NCBI RefSeq assembly: GCF_000583655.1
Contig: NZ_BAKI01000029.1
Coordinates: forward strand, 1-34,079
Direction: 5' to 3'
Source of the DNA: Lentilactobacillus farraginis DSM 18382 = JCM 14108
GTDB taxonomy: Bacteria; Bacillota; Bacilli; Lactobacillales; Lactobacillaceae
Length of the DNA stretch: 34,079 nucleotides
Within the stretch, counting starts at the first letter, position 1; the number at the start of each line of letters is the position of its first letter. The position numbers and the translations under genes are program-made. This document shows, piece after piece, positions 1 to 5,569 of the stretch. The notes under the pieces were generated by a model, which did no database searches, was not told the origin of the DNA, and saw only the letters and a list, made by a program, of their open reading frames with translations.

Positions 1-4
1 TTAA

Positions 5-301
5 TTAAACTCTGGAAAGCATCTCTATTGTTTTCTGAACATTCTTATCTTGGAGTGTTCTTTTTATTGTTGCTTGTGTAAATTTATTAAGTTTTGTTGA
101 ATCAAGTTGGCTCATTTTCTTAACTGCTTCATTATTTACACTCATTGCTGTCATGCGTTTTTGAATACTCTGAATATCTTTATCAGCAAAAGCGCTAGAT
201 ATTTTCAACGGCTTATAATTATTTAGTTTATAAGAATTGAACTTGTTTAAAGATTGCAGAGCGCCTTCGTTAAGACTTAAACCACTTATTGACTTTTTCA
301 A
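5..301 (-). CDS. Small hypothetical protein (98 aa) downstream of the Fic-like gene
   Basis: I do not recognise this family. The product is a Lys/Ser/Asn-rich, probably helical 98-residue protein with no membrane segment or signal peptide. The start is taken as TTG at 299-301 because an AGGAGGG ribosome site lies 8 bases upstream and there is no competing ATG. It begins 14 bases after the stop of the Fic/Doc-like gene, so the two are probably cotranscribed. That position suggests a partner of the Fic protein (an antitoxin or accessory protein), but nothing in the sequence proves it. It is complete, with its TAA at the edge of the window. Confidence 0.55.
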   Translation of the reverse strand: MKKSISGLSLNEGALQSLNKFNSYKLNNYKPLKISSAFADKDIQSIQKRMTAMSVNNEAVKKMSQLDSTKLNKFTQATIKRTLQDKNVQKTIEMLSRV

Positions 302-315
302 TTACAAATCCCTCC

Positions 316-966
316 TTAATTATCTTCCAGAATATCTTCTAATGTTTTATAGTCCACATAGATATGTTCAAGTATAAAGTCTTTTAACTGATGTTCAGAT
401 ATTTTCTTGTTTGCTACATCTAAAGTTATATCATAAAGCTTTTTAGGGGCCAACATATCAAGATTATAAAAATTTATTCTTAAAAAACTAAGTGCTGACA
501 AAAAGGCAGTTCTCTTATTGCCATTATTAAACAATTGCTTTGTAGCAATGGCATACCATAAATAAGCTGCCTTATCAGTAATTGTTGGATGCAACTCATA
601 ATTAAATACCACCTGATTTACCGTGCCGATAACCTGTTCTAACCCTGCCCTATCTTTTAATCCGTAAAGCCATTCTTCTTTTAAAATCATCTTTTCTGCT
701 CTTTCATTTAATTCGATGAAGTCTTCTAATTTCAAATTTGTTTGCGGGAAAGGCAAAACCATAGAATTTTGGATTATCCGGTCTTCAGATAATAAAGAAA
801 GCATGTACCCCTTACCTTTTTTGCCAATTATTAATTGCATACCATTTTTATCATCATTAATATTTAGAGTATGCCTCATTGCTAGCAAAAACTCATCTAC
901 TTCTTCATTATTGCCACCATTTGACATTAAAAGGTAACCATCAGTATCCAATAAAATTTCCTCCAT
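316..966 (-). CDS. Fic/Doc-family protein with Gln in place of the catalytic His
   Basis: The 216-residue product has an N-terminal region of about 95 residues of unknown function. A Fic/Doc domain follows (about residues 95-180), with a Doc-like LKDRAGLEQVI segment and the core motif QLFNNGNKRTA. Doc proteins are toxins that phosphorylate EF-Tu; other Fic proteins AMPylate targets. The usual motif is HxFx(D/N)(A/G)NKR. The phosphate-binding NKR part is intact, but the catalytic His is Gln here, so the enzyme may be inactive or altered. No convincing ribosome site precedes the ATG. An AT-rich stretch at 975-1010 could hold its promoter. It lies beyond the lysis genes and their terminators, the usual place for prophage accessory genes. 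Confidence 0.75.
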   Translation of the reverse strand: MEEILLDTDGYLLMSNGGNNEEVDEFLLAMRHTLNINDDKNGMQLIIGKKGKGYMLSLLSEDRIIQNSMVLPFPQTNLKLEDFIELNERAEKMILKEEWLYGLKDRAGLEQVIGTVNQVVFNYELHPTITDKAAYLWYAIATKQLFNNGNKRTAFLSALSFLRINFYNLDMLAPKKLYDITLDVANKKISEHQLKDFILEHIYVDYKTLEDILEDN

Positions 967-1011
967 ACTGGTAATAGGTTATTGTTAGTATAATATCATA
1001 ATTTATAAATT

Positions 1012-1056
1012 AAAAACAAAAAGCCCACCCCGAATTAACGAGATGGACTTCTTTTG
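1012..1056 (-). terminator. Intrinsic terminator, second copy of the duplicated element
   Basis: On the minus strand, an arm at 1037-1050 pairs with one at 1021-1031 through a 12-bp stem with G-U pairs and a UUAAUU loop, then a long U tract. On the plus strand the same stem has C-A mismatches, so it works for leftward transcription only. It would end a short transcript started at the promoter near 1181-1209. Confidence 0.8.
1013..1050 (-). repeat. 38-bp direct repeat, copy 1 (terminator duplication)
   Basis: This is identical over 38 bp to 1238-1275, exactly 225 bp away. Both copies carry the whole terminator stem-loop. Confidence 0.9.
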
Positions 1057-1180
1057 TATCTATGTGGACATGACCAAATATGTAGAGGCAAAGCATACAA
1101 GCCGGCTACAACACATGCAGCTTATGTTTTTAATAAAATAACACAGCTTTGTATGTCTTACTCACCCTCAATTACCTGTA

Positions 1181-1210
1181 ATAATAAACCATAGTTTACA
1201 GAATGTAAAC
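1181..1210 (-). promoter_or_regulatory. Sigma-70-type promoter with palindromic operator
   Basis: On the minus strand, TTTACA (1204-1209) and TATTAT (1181-1186) each match the consensus at 5 of 6 bases and are 17 bases apart. A perfect palindrome, GTTTACA-N3-TGTAAAC (1194-1210), overlaps the -35 box, where a repressor dimer would block polymerase. It fires away from the lysis genes toward the Fic-like gene. The repressor is not in this window. Confidence 0.6.
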
Positions 1211-1237
1211 TCATTTCGTTGATTTTTGTAAACCTAT

Positions 1238-1280
1238 AAAACAAAAAGCCCACCCCGAATTAACGAGATGGACTTTTTGG
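1238..1280 (-). terminator. Intrinsic terminator ending the late operon, first copy
   Basis: It lies 34 bases after the stop of the XhlA-like gene. The minus-strand RNA forms a stem of up to 15 bp (AAAAAGUCCAUCUCG with CGGGGUGGGCUUUUU, three G-U pairs) and then a U-rich tail. Its 38-bp core is repeated at 1013-1050. Confidence 0.85.
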
Positions 1281-1313
1281 CATTTATTCTGTTCCGCCGA
1301 TAATCTTAACATT

Positions 1314-1580
1314 TTAGAAGAATTTTTCAAGCACATAAATGCCTAACGGAACAACAATCCCAACAACAATTACCCCAATTTCCCAGTAAAGAATGGTTTT
1401 TAAATTACTAATATCACTGGCATTGGCTTTAATGTTGTCCGCGTTGGTTTGCGATAACTGTAACGCCTTCTCGGCTTTATCATCAGCACTGTTAAGATTA
1501 TCCATTTTTGTTTCTAGACGGGCTAAGCGCTCGTTAATTTCCATAAGAGTTTCGGTAACGTTAATTTCATTTTGAGGCAT
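1314..1580 (-). CDS. XhlA-like lysis protein (hemolysin XhlA/holin family)
   Basis: An 88-residue protein with the XhlA layout: an N-terminal amphipathic coiled coil (EINERLARLETKMDNL, residues 14-29) and one C-terminal membrane segment (about residues 64-85) ending in LEKFF. In B. subtilis PBSX, XhlA works with the holin and endolysin in host lysis. Here it is the last gene of the lysis cassette, two bases after the endolysin stop, and is followed by a strong terminator. The ATG has a GGCGGGATAGG ribosome site. Confidence 0.8.
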   Translation of the reverse strand: MPQNEINVTETLMEINERLARLETKMDNLNSADDKAEKALQLSQTNADNIKANASDISNLKTILYWEIGVIVVGIVVPLGIYVLEKFF

Positions 1581-1582
1581 GC

Positions 1583-2382
1583 CTATCCCGCCTTTTTAAT
1601 AAATTTAATGAATGCTTTATTGGTCGTAAAATAGCCGATAGGCGTCTTTAGCCGCGTGACTTTGCCATATTTAACCGGGGTGCCATAGATTCGGCTGCCT
1701 TTGCGTAAACGAACGTACCGTTTGGATTTTCCCGCCAGATCATTATAAGCATGAATTTGACCAATGCGGACTTCGTATAGACCCGGAGTTTGATAGTAGC
1801 TAGGCTTGGCCACCGTCGTGGTGCCGGATAGTGAACCATCGAAGTCCAGTGAAGCATCAACCCATAGAAATTATCCGTGTACTGCCAAGCATTCGCGTTA
1901 GCCACTCCCGGCGCATAATTATTATAGGCAGCAACCCAAATATGCTTGTCGACTAATGCCGACCGATTAATTCGACCGGCATTAAACCAGGACGCTGAAC
2001 CGTAGGTGATCACATTACGGTAGCCGTGGTTGATTAAATACTTCAAGAAAACATTTACCTGGGCTGTTGTATAAGTGGGCAGATCGCTGGCTTCTACATC
2101 AATAGCCAAGACGGTAGATTTATCCAACCCAAATTCCTTAACCCACGCCAGGAAATATTGAGCTTCGGCGGTGCCGTAACCGTGAAAAAAGTGGTACACC
2201 CCGACTGCCTTAAAGGTCTTTAAACCATTTGTGATTTGGGCACTCGCCTTACGGTTAAGGTAATCAGTGCCTTCCGTAAGTTTCACAATAGCAAATTTAG
2301 CGCCTTGTTTCTTCTTAGTCTGCATAAAGGATAAAGAGCTGGCCTGATAGGCTGAAATATCAATTCCACGTGGATAGGTCAT
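1583..2382 (-). CDS. GH25 endolysin (lysozyme), frame broken by one base
   Basis: This is a muramidase that cuts the peptidoglycan glycan chain at lysis. The N-terminal GH25 domain (about residues 1-185) shows RGIDISAYQ and AIDVEASD, which carry the catalytic acids. The C-terminus (about residues 190-266) reads SYYQTPGLYEVRIG and GKVTRLKTPIGYF, an SH3-like wall-binding domain. As given, the frame breaks at 1857-1859 after TDNFYG, and the C-terminal half continues in the -1 frame. One added G (TTGATGC to TTGGATGC) restores a 266-residue protein. It starts 3 bases after the holin stop with a GGAGGG ribosome site. There is no signal peptide, so export depends on the holin. Confidence 0.85.
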
Positions 2383-2384
2383 AA

Positions 2385-2897
2385 CTATCCCTCCTTCACT
2401 TGCGCATCAGTAGCCGAGGCTTGTGCCGGCTTTTCGGAGCTTGTCGTTGGAGCAGATGCCGCTACGCTAGTTGTCGCTTTGGCTGATGCTGAACTAGTGG
2501 GTGCCGCACTGGTTGCTGGCTCATCAGGATCTGGTAACCCGGTTGTTTGTGGGGCGTGATTATCGTAACCCAGTTTTTTAAATTGCTGATAAGCGGCCTC
2601 AACCAGTGACGAAACAATTTCTGGTGTCACCCAGGTAAAGCCAAGCTGGTGAGCAAATTGGGTCACTTCTTGAATGGCTGCCTTTTGCCGGTCCGATTTA
2701 GACAGCCCCACTAATGTAGCCATCTTAATGACTGTCTGTAAGGCGTATTGGGTCAACTGATTCAACTGCTTATCTTTGATATGAGTTTTTAAATATGGAG
2801 CCAACTGTTTGATGGCCAAAGCGACCAGCGTCCCTAAGGCTGCTAAGATGCCGGTACTTTCCAACCAATTAAAAACATCTGAAATTTGATTAAACAT
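2385..2897 (-). CDS. Holin, LLH family
   Basis: About 170 residues. One N-terminal hydrophobic helix (ILAALGTLVALAIKQLAPYL) is followed by an alpha-helical region and a low-complexity Ala/Ser/Thr/Pro tail of about 50 residues. The phage LL-H holin family has this architecture: an N-terminal membrane helix and a soluble C-terminus. It forms the membrane lesion that releases the endolysin, encoded immediately downstream. Two adjacent ATGs are possible. The second (2895-2897) is 7 bases from AGGAGG and is preferred; the first is only 4 bases away. A strong terminator lies about 30 bases upstream, so expression needs read-through or antitermination. Confidence 0.8.
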   Translation of the reverse strand: MFNQISDVFNWLESTGILAALGTLVALAIKQLAPYLKTHIKDKQLNQLTQYALQTVIKMATLVGLSKSDRQKAAIQEVTQFAHQLGFTWVTPEIVSSLVEAAYQQFKKLGYDNHAPQTTGLPDPDEPATSAAPTSSASAKATTSVAASAPTTSSEKPAQASATDAQVKEG

Positions 2898-2920
2898 CAT
2901 AATTCCTCCTTAATTTTGAG

Positions 2921-3026
2921 CAAAAGAAAAGCACCTATCTAATATAGATAAGCGCTCATGTGTAAATAAATTCGTTAGTAGAGTTTTAGGTAAAAGGTTA
3001 GAAATAAAATAATAAACCTCAAAACT
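2921..3026 (-). ncRNA. Array unit 15: weak promoter, terminator before the holin
   Basis: The -10-like box TGCAAT (3028-3033) sits in the conserved GTGTT context. The transcript ends in a perfect 12-bp stem (2930-2941 with 2945-2956, G-U pairs included) followed by UUUCUUUU. This terminator lies just upstream of the holin ribosome site, so any transcript reaching the holin must pass it. Confidence 0.5.
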
Positions 3027-3076
3027 CATTGCAACACTTTCTTCAAATAAAATCAGCTGTTCTATTAAAAAAAAGG

Positions 3077-3213
3077 TAAAACAATTAGCACCCAACCTTA
3101 CGATTAGGTGCTAATTGCAACGTTATTGCTTAGGTAATTATTATGAAATATTCTTAGAAGGACATTTCTCTTGGGTGCGAATAGTAACTTTAGGGGGCAC
3201 TACTATTCACACA
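3077..3213 (-). ncRNA. Array unit 14: candidate small RNA, about 135 nt
   Basis: The extended -10 is TGT-TATACT (3219-3227). Hairpin 1 has the stem GAAUAGUA/UACUAUUC with loop UGCCCCCUAAAGU. Hairpin 2 has GAAAU/AUUUC around a UCCUUC loop. The terminator is a perfect 15-bp stem (3083-3097 with 3102-3116) with loop GUAA and tail UGUUUU. Confidence 0.65.
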
Positions 3214-3232
3214 ACTGCAGTATAACACTGAT

Positions 3233-3319
3233 TAAAGAAAAAGTACTAATTAAATAATTAGTACTTTACACATATTGATATCATTGAAAGAACTTTCACT
3301 ACGATGCACTCAAGCATTA
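3233..3319 (-). ncRNA. Array unit 13: candidate small RNA, about 85 nt
   Basis: The extended -10 is TGT-TAAAAT (3325-3333). The terminator is a 13-bp stem AAAGUACUAAUUA/UAAUUAGUACUUU (3239-3267) with tail UUUUUCUUU. It has no clear C-rich loop, unlike its neighbours. Confidence 0.5.
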
Positions 3320-3364
3320 AAAGTATTTTAACACTCAAACAATATAAATCAAGTACCTACTCTA

Positions 3365-3501
3365 AATAAAAACACCCATCTTTGGGATAGGTGGACAACA
3401 TATGCATATATATTAAGGGGTATATATGAATAAGAATGAGAAATATACTTTCAGGGAATATATTTTCACATGCAGGCAACTGTCACAAAAACCTTGCCTA
3501 T
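3365..3501 (-). ncRNA. Array unit 12: candidate small RNA, about 135 nt
   Basis: The extended -10 is TGT-TATAAT (3507-3515). The hairpins are AGGCA/UGCCU, then an AAAUAUA/UAUAUUU stem with loop UUCCCUGAAAG, then CAUAUAUA/UAUAUAUG with loop CCCCUUAA. The terminator is CACCUAUC/GAUGGGUG (3373-3380 with 3386-3393) and UUUUUAUUU. Confidence 0.65.
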
Positions 3502-3519
3502 AATTAATTATAACACATT

Positions 3520-3572
3520 TTAAATAAAAAGCACCGATTGGTTACACCATAGTAAGCTGACAGCGAAAGCAA
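3520..3572 (-). ncRNA. Array unit 11: degenerate unit
   Basis: A possible -10 is TATAGT (3578-3583). The end keeps the family signature GGUGC-UUUUUAUUU, but the stem is only about 4 bp (ACC-AAUC-GGU). Its tail abuts the unit 12 promoter. It is probably a decayed or minimal copy. Confidence 0.3.
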
Positions 3573-3624
3573 CAATAACTATACACTCGTTAAATTAATT
3601 ATCTTAACAAACTAATTCAATGCT

Positions 3625-3781
3625 AACTTAAAAATAGCATCTATAAAAATAGATGCTATTTAGAATTCACATGTTGGGGCATGTGAATTCGAAAATATGA
3701 ATATAATTTGGAGTAATACATTCCAGAGAGGGGAATATATTAACATTATGAATAGCTCTGTTCAGGGAATACTATTCACAC
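3625..3781 (-). ncRNA. Array unit 10: candidate small RNA, about 155 nt, four hairpins
   Basis: The extended -10 is TGT-TAAAAT (3787-3795), directly after the unit 9 terminator. The hairpins are GAAUAG/CUAUUC with a UUCCCUG loop, then UAAUAUAUUCC/GGAAUGUAUUA with loop CCUCUCU, then a perfect 11-bp stem GAAUUCACAUG/CAUGUGAAUUC with loop CCCCAA (3663-3690). The terminator is a 13-bp stem (3631-3661) with UUUU loop and UUUUU tail. It is the most elaborate unit. Confidence 0.7.
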
Positions 3782-3799
3782 CTTTTATTTTAACACATT

Positions 3800-3911
3800 T
3801 ATAAAATACAAGCACCCATTAAAATGAGTGCTTGTATTTGTGGTGCACAATATAAAAATGGAGTTTTTATATTACCTGTATGAATAACATGTTTTAAACA
3901 CATTATCCATG
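3800..3911 (-). ncRNA. Array unit 9: candidate small RNA, about 110 nt
   Basis: The extended -10 is TGT-TATAAT (3917-3925). A stem AUAUAAAAA/UUUUUAUAU presents a CUCCA loop. The terminator is a 16-bp stem AAUACAAGCACUCAUU with its complement (3805-3838) and a U-rich tail. Confidence 0.65.
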
Positions 3912-4000
3912 CATGAATTATAACACTTTTTTTTAAAGGTTCCTTGATTTACTTCATATTGTGTAAATAATTCTTAACAATTAACACTCATATAAAAAGA

Positions 4001-4037
4001 TCACCATTAATTGCAATATAATTACAATCAATGATGA
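4001..4037 (-). terminator. Array unit 8 terminator, overlapping the 68-aa frame's stop
   Basis: Arms 4025-4037 and 4001-4013 pair at all 13 positions (G-U included), followed by UCUUUUUAU. The stop codon of the 4028-4234 frame lies inside the stem. Confidence 0.75.
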
Positions 4038-4234
4038 ACATTACAAGATTCCCAATGGATCGACAGTTTTTCCGCACTGTCAACAAAATCATTATAGTCC
4101 CATTTTTTATTCCAGTGTCTTAAAAGGGTCCTCAAACTATTAAGATAATTAAATCTTAAAGAGATGATCCCTGTAATTTCATCAACAGTCAGTGTACGAC
4201 AAAATTCAAAACAAAAGCGTTCATCCAGAGACAA
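4028..4234 (-). CDS. Possible 68-aa protein, the only frame inside the array
   Basis: I do not recognise the product. It is a Leu/Trp-containing, probably helical 68-residue protein with a segment TLTVDEITGIISLRFNYL and a His-rich end. It has its own promoter (TGA-TATAAT, 4309-4317), a leader of about 65 nt closed by a UUAAGAGAA/UUCUCUUAA stem, and a terminator at 4001-4037. The only start is TTG at 4232-4234, with no visible ribosome site and an in-frame stop two codons upstream. It may be a small regulatory protein, the remnant of a longer gene, or a non-coding unit that happens to be open. Confidence 0.4.
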   Translation of the reverse strand: MSLDERFCFEFCRTLTVDEITGIISLRFNYLNSLRTLLRHWNKKWDYNDFVDSAEKLSIHWESCNVHH

Positions 4235-4308
4235 ACGTCAATTAAGAGAAATACTTTTGTAAGTTGATTTGTCAATATCGTCAGATAATTAATTCTCTTA
4301 ACAAGGTT

Positions 4309-4317
4309 ATTATATCA
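4309..4317 (-). promoter_or_regulatory. Extended -10 promoter of array unit 8
   Basis: The sequence is TGA followed by a perfect TATAAT on the minus strand. No -35 box is visible. Confidence 0.6.
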
Positions 4318-4321
4318 CATA

Positions 4322-4472
4322 GCAAAAAGCCTATCACTAAAACTTCAACAAATAGTTGTGAAGGATATTATTTCAGGTTGAAATAAGATTTAGGAGAACC
4401 CTAAGTTGGAAGATTTTAATAATAGGCTGTTTTGAAAAACATGAAAACTTCACAGTAGATTTCTACTGATAA
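4322..4472 (-). ncRNA. Array unit 7: structured RNA with a branched (cloverleaf-like) fold
   Basis: The -10 is TATAAT (4478-4483). A small hairpin, CAGUAG/CUACUG (4455-4470), comes first. A 7-bp closing stem follows, AGCCUAU (4422-4428) with AUAGGCU (4328-4334). It encloses three hairpins: UUAGG/CCUAA with loop GUUCU, UUAUUUC/GAAAUAA with loop AACCU, and CUUC-AAC/GUU-GAAG with loop UAUUU. A UUUUU tail follows the closing stem, which therefore also serves as the terminator. It is not a tRNA: there is no T-loop or CCA context. Confidence 0.55.
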
Positions 4473-4494
4473 ACCTAATTATAATCTTTATTGT

Positions 4495-4600
4495 AAAAAA
4501 TAAAAGGGTGCTTCTCACCTTTTCATAAAATTAAAGAAAGATTAGCAGCATTCACTAATAATTCTTTCCCGACCAAGAAGCTTCATAATTCATAGTCGCC
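4495..4600 (-). ncRNA. Array unit 6: candidate small RNA, about 100 nt
   Basis: The -10 is TATAAT (4606-4611). A hairpin of GAAAG plus UUAG paired with CUAA plus CUUUC lies at about 4535-4567. The terminator AAAAGGUG/CACCCUUUU (loop AGAAG) is followed by UUUUAUUUUUU. Confidence 0.5.
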
Positions 4601-4616
4601 TTTGAATTATAAAGTT

Positions 4617-4705
4617 AAAACAAGAACATCTACTTTAACTGTAGATGCTCCTCCCTGTGTTTGCAAAATGTAGACTAGTAGCTGTTTAGCAAAACTACTA
4701 ATCTA
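4617..4705 (-). ncRNA. Array unit 5: candidate small RNA, about 90 nt
   Basis: The -10 is TATAAT (4711-4716). Hairpin 1 is UAGUAG/CUACUA. An unpaired GGGAGGAG follows, then a 10-bp terminator stem GAGCAUCUAC/GUAGAUGUUC (4623-4649) with UUGUUUU. Unlike its neighbours it exposes a G-rich, Shine-Dalgarno-like stretch, with no start codon after it. Confidence 0.5.
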
Positions 4706-4771
4706 ATTACATTATAAACATTTTAAGGTAAATGTGAACTACTTGTCTAGAATGACTGAGCTTCTGGGAAC

Positions 4772-4896
4772 AAAAATATACAGCATCCATTAAAAAGACA
4801 GGTGCTGTATGTCATAAAACATTTAGAGAAATATATTTGAGGGGAGATATTTCTCACGAGGCCTGAATAGTATCCTAGGGGATTTACTATTCATTA
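4772..4896 (-). ncRNA. Array unit 4: candidate small RNA, about 125 nt
   Basis: The extended -10 is TGT-TACAAT (4902-4910). Hairpin 1 is GAAUAGUA/UACUAUUC with loop AAUCCCCUAGGA. Hairpin 2 is a GAGAAAUAU/AUAUUUCUC-type stem with loop CUCCCCUCAA. The terminator is AUACAGCA paired with UGCUGUAU (4777-4811) plus AUUUUU. Hairpin 1 has the same stem as unit 14 but a different loop. Confidence 0.65.
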
Positions 4897-4994
4897 GAGA
4901 CATTGTAACACCTTTCAAAAGATGTGCACGCATAAAATGACAATTAATAATTCAAGCCAGATCTCCTAAATTATCCAACATTTTTCTAGCTTAA

Positions 4995-5165
4995 TTATTG
5001 CTGTGTTATTAAACCGACTGTTTGCTCATTTGAACCAGAAATTAATGGGATCGCAACAATTTGTCCAAGACTGGTCACTGTTATTTGACACAAAGCTTTT
5101 TCATTAACCATTGTCGTCAAAATAGCATTCCCATCCCAGTCATATTTAATTAGATTTTTGAGTAG
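4995..5165 (-). pseudogene. Fragment of a tail-fibre C-terminus
   Basis: The minus strand reads NLIKYDWDGNAILTTMV and then about 35 more residues to a TAA at 4995-4997. The preserved part of the frame is about 56 codons and lacks a start. It aligns with the end of the propeller-type fibre gene next door (NIQKCDWDGASVWVSETV, and a similar GxIxxIP segment). This makes it a diverged second copy of that C-terminal module, stranded about 400 bp downstream inside the RNA array. It may be the relic of a fibre-tip exchange, or a cassette able to recombine back into the gene. Confidence 0.6.
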
Positions 5166-5186
5166 AAAGCCCCTTCAAACAATCTT

Positions 5187-5262
5187 TAAATAAAAGTGCT
5201 CATCAATAGATTAGCACTAATAAATTGTAAGATAACAGATCATAGCTGACAACTACAACCTC
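5187..5262 (-). ncRNA. Array unit 3: short candidate RNA, about 75 nt
   Basis: The -10 is TATAAT (5268-5273). The terminator is AGUGCU/AGCACU (5195-5200 with 5213-5218) with an inner AUC/GAU pairing, then UUUUAUUU. Confidence 0.5.
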
Positions 5263-5285
5263 TCTTTATTATACACATATCTAAC

Positions 5286-5352
5286 TTTTTTAACAGTCTA
5301 AATATTAATTAGGTCGTAAAATAAAGTTAGTAAAATATAAGGACGAAAGGCT
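5286..5352 (-). ncRNA. Array unit 2: possible unit without clear terminator
   Basis: A -10 TATAAT lies at 5359-5364, and CUAACUUU/AAAGUUAG (5286-5333) can form a long hairpin, but no U tract follows. This is weak support. Confidence 0.25.
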
Positions 5353-5376
5353 AAATTAATTATAGTGTTTTTCATA

Positions 5377-5510
5377 AATAAAAGCACCTACTCTGCAATA
5401 GGTGCTAGTTCATATATTGGAGTATATGAATATGCTTCTAGGAAATATATTTTAAGAAAATATATCCTTTGGGGGTATAAGTAGTAACTTTTGGGGCGCT
5501 ACTACCTACA
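5377..5510 (-). ncRNA. Array unit 1: candidate small RNA, about 130 nt
   Basis: The extended -10 is TGC-TATAAT (5517-5525), about 45 bases beyond the fibre stop codon. The hairpins are GUAGUA/UACUAC with loop GCGCCCCAAAAGU, an AUAUAU stem with a CUUAAAA loop, and UUCAUAUA/UAUAUGAA with loop CUCCAA. The terminator is GCACCUA/UAGGUGC (5384-5390 with 5399-5405) with UUUUAUUU. It also terminates the upstream structural operon. Confidence 0.65.
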
Positions 5511-5569
5511 CACAGCATTATAGCACATCCCTCACAAAAAATAATACTAAAATACGGTTATTGTTCTGC

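Larger units (their letters stand above)
1012..1175 (-). ncRNA. Candidate small RNA between two copies of one terminator
   Basis: A promoter at 1181-1209 predicts a start near 1174, and the terminator at 1012-1056 predicts an end near 1012, giving an RNA of about 160 nt. There is no reading frame with a ribosome site; the longest ATG frame is 18 codons. A CAUACAA/UUGUAUG pairing can close a large internal loop. I infer a noncoding transcript; it may instead be an attenuated leader for the Fic-like gene. Confidence 0.4.
2921..5525 (-). other. Tandem array of promoter-hairpin-terminator units
   Basis: The interval between the fibre gene and the holin has about fifteen units in one orientation, each 80-200 bp. 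A typical unit has a -10 box, often in the context GTGTTATAAT. It then has one to three hairpins whose loops contain CCCC, CUCCA or UUCCC, and an intrinsic terminator, often GCACC...GGUGC plus UUUUAUUU. Several terminator tails run straight into the next -10 box (3528 to 3512, 3805 to 3792), leaving no room for a -35 box. Stems differ between units but are preserved by paired changes, as expected for selected RNA structure. Only one unit has a plausible reading frame. I recognise no named RNA family. Confidence 0.7.

Noticed and set aside
1648..1860. Endolysin C-terminus as read in frame (after FYGLMLHWTS)
   Set aside because: The amino acids are out of frame; the SH3-like sequence is in the other frame and gives the expected domain.
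2910..3095. Open frame of 61 codons upstream of the holin
   Set aside because: It crosses the unit 15 terminator and promoter, has no ribosome site, and its composition looks like noncoding sequence.
4322..4440. tRNA gene
   Set aside because: A 7-bp acceptor-like stem and three hairpins are present, but there is no T-loop TTC pattern, no D-loop GG and the hairpin lengths do not fit.
2921..5525. CRISPR array
   Set aside because: Unit lengths vary from 80 to 200 bp, repeats are not identical, units contain promoters and terminators, and there are no cas genes.
2921..5525. GOLLD or ROOL large ornate RNA
   Set aside because: Those are single long RNAs of several hundred nt. Here terminators occur every 80-200 bp, and I see no matching conserved core. 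A covariance search (Infernal with Rfam) would decide.
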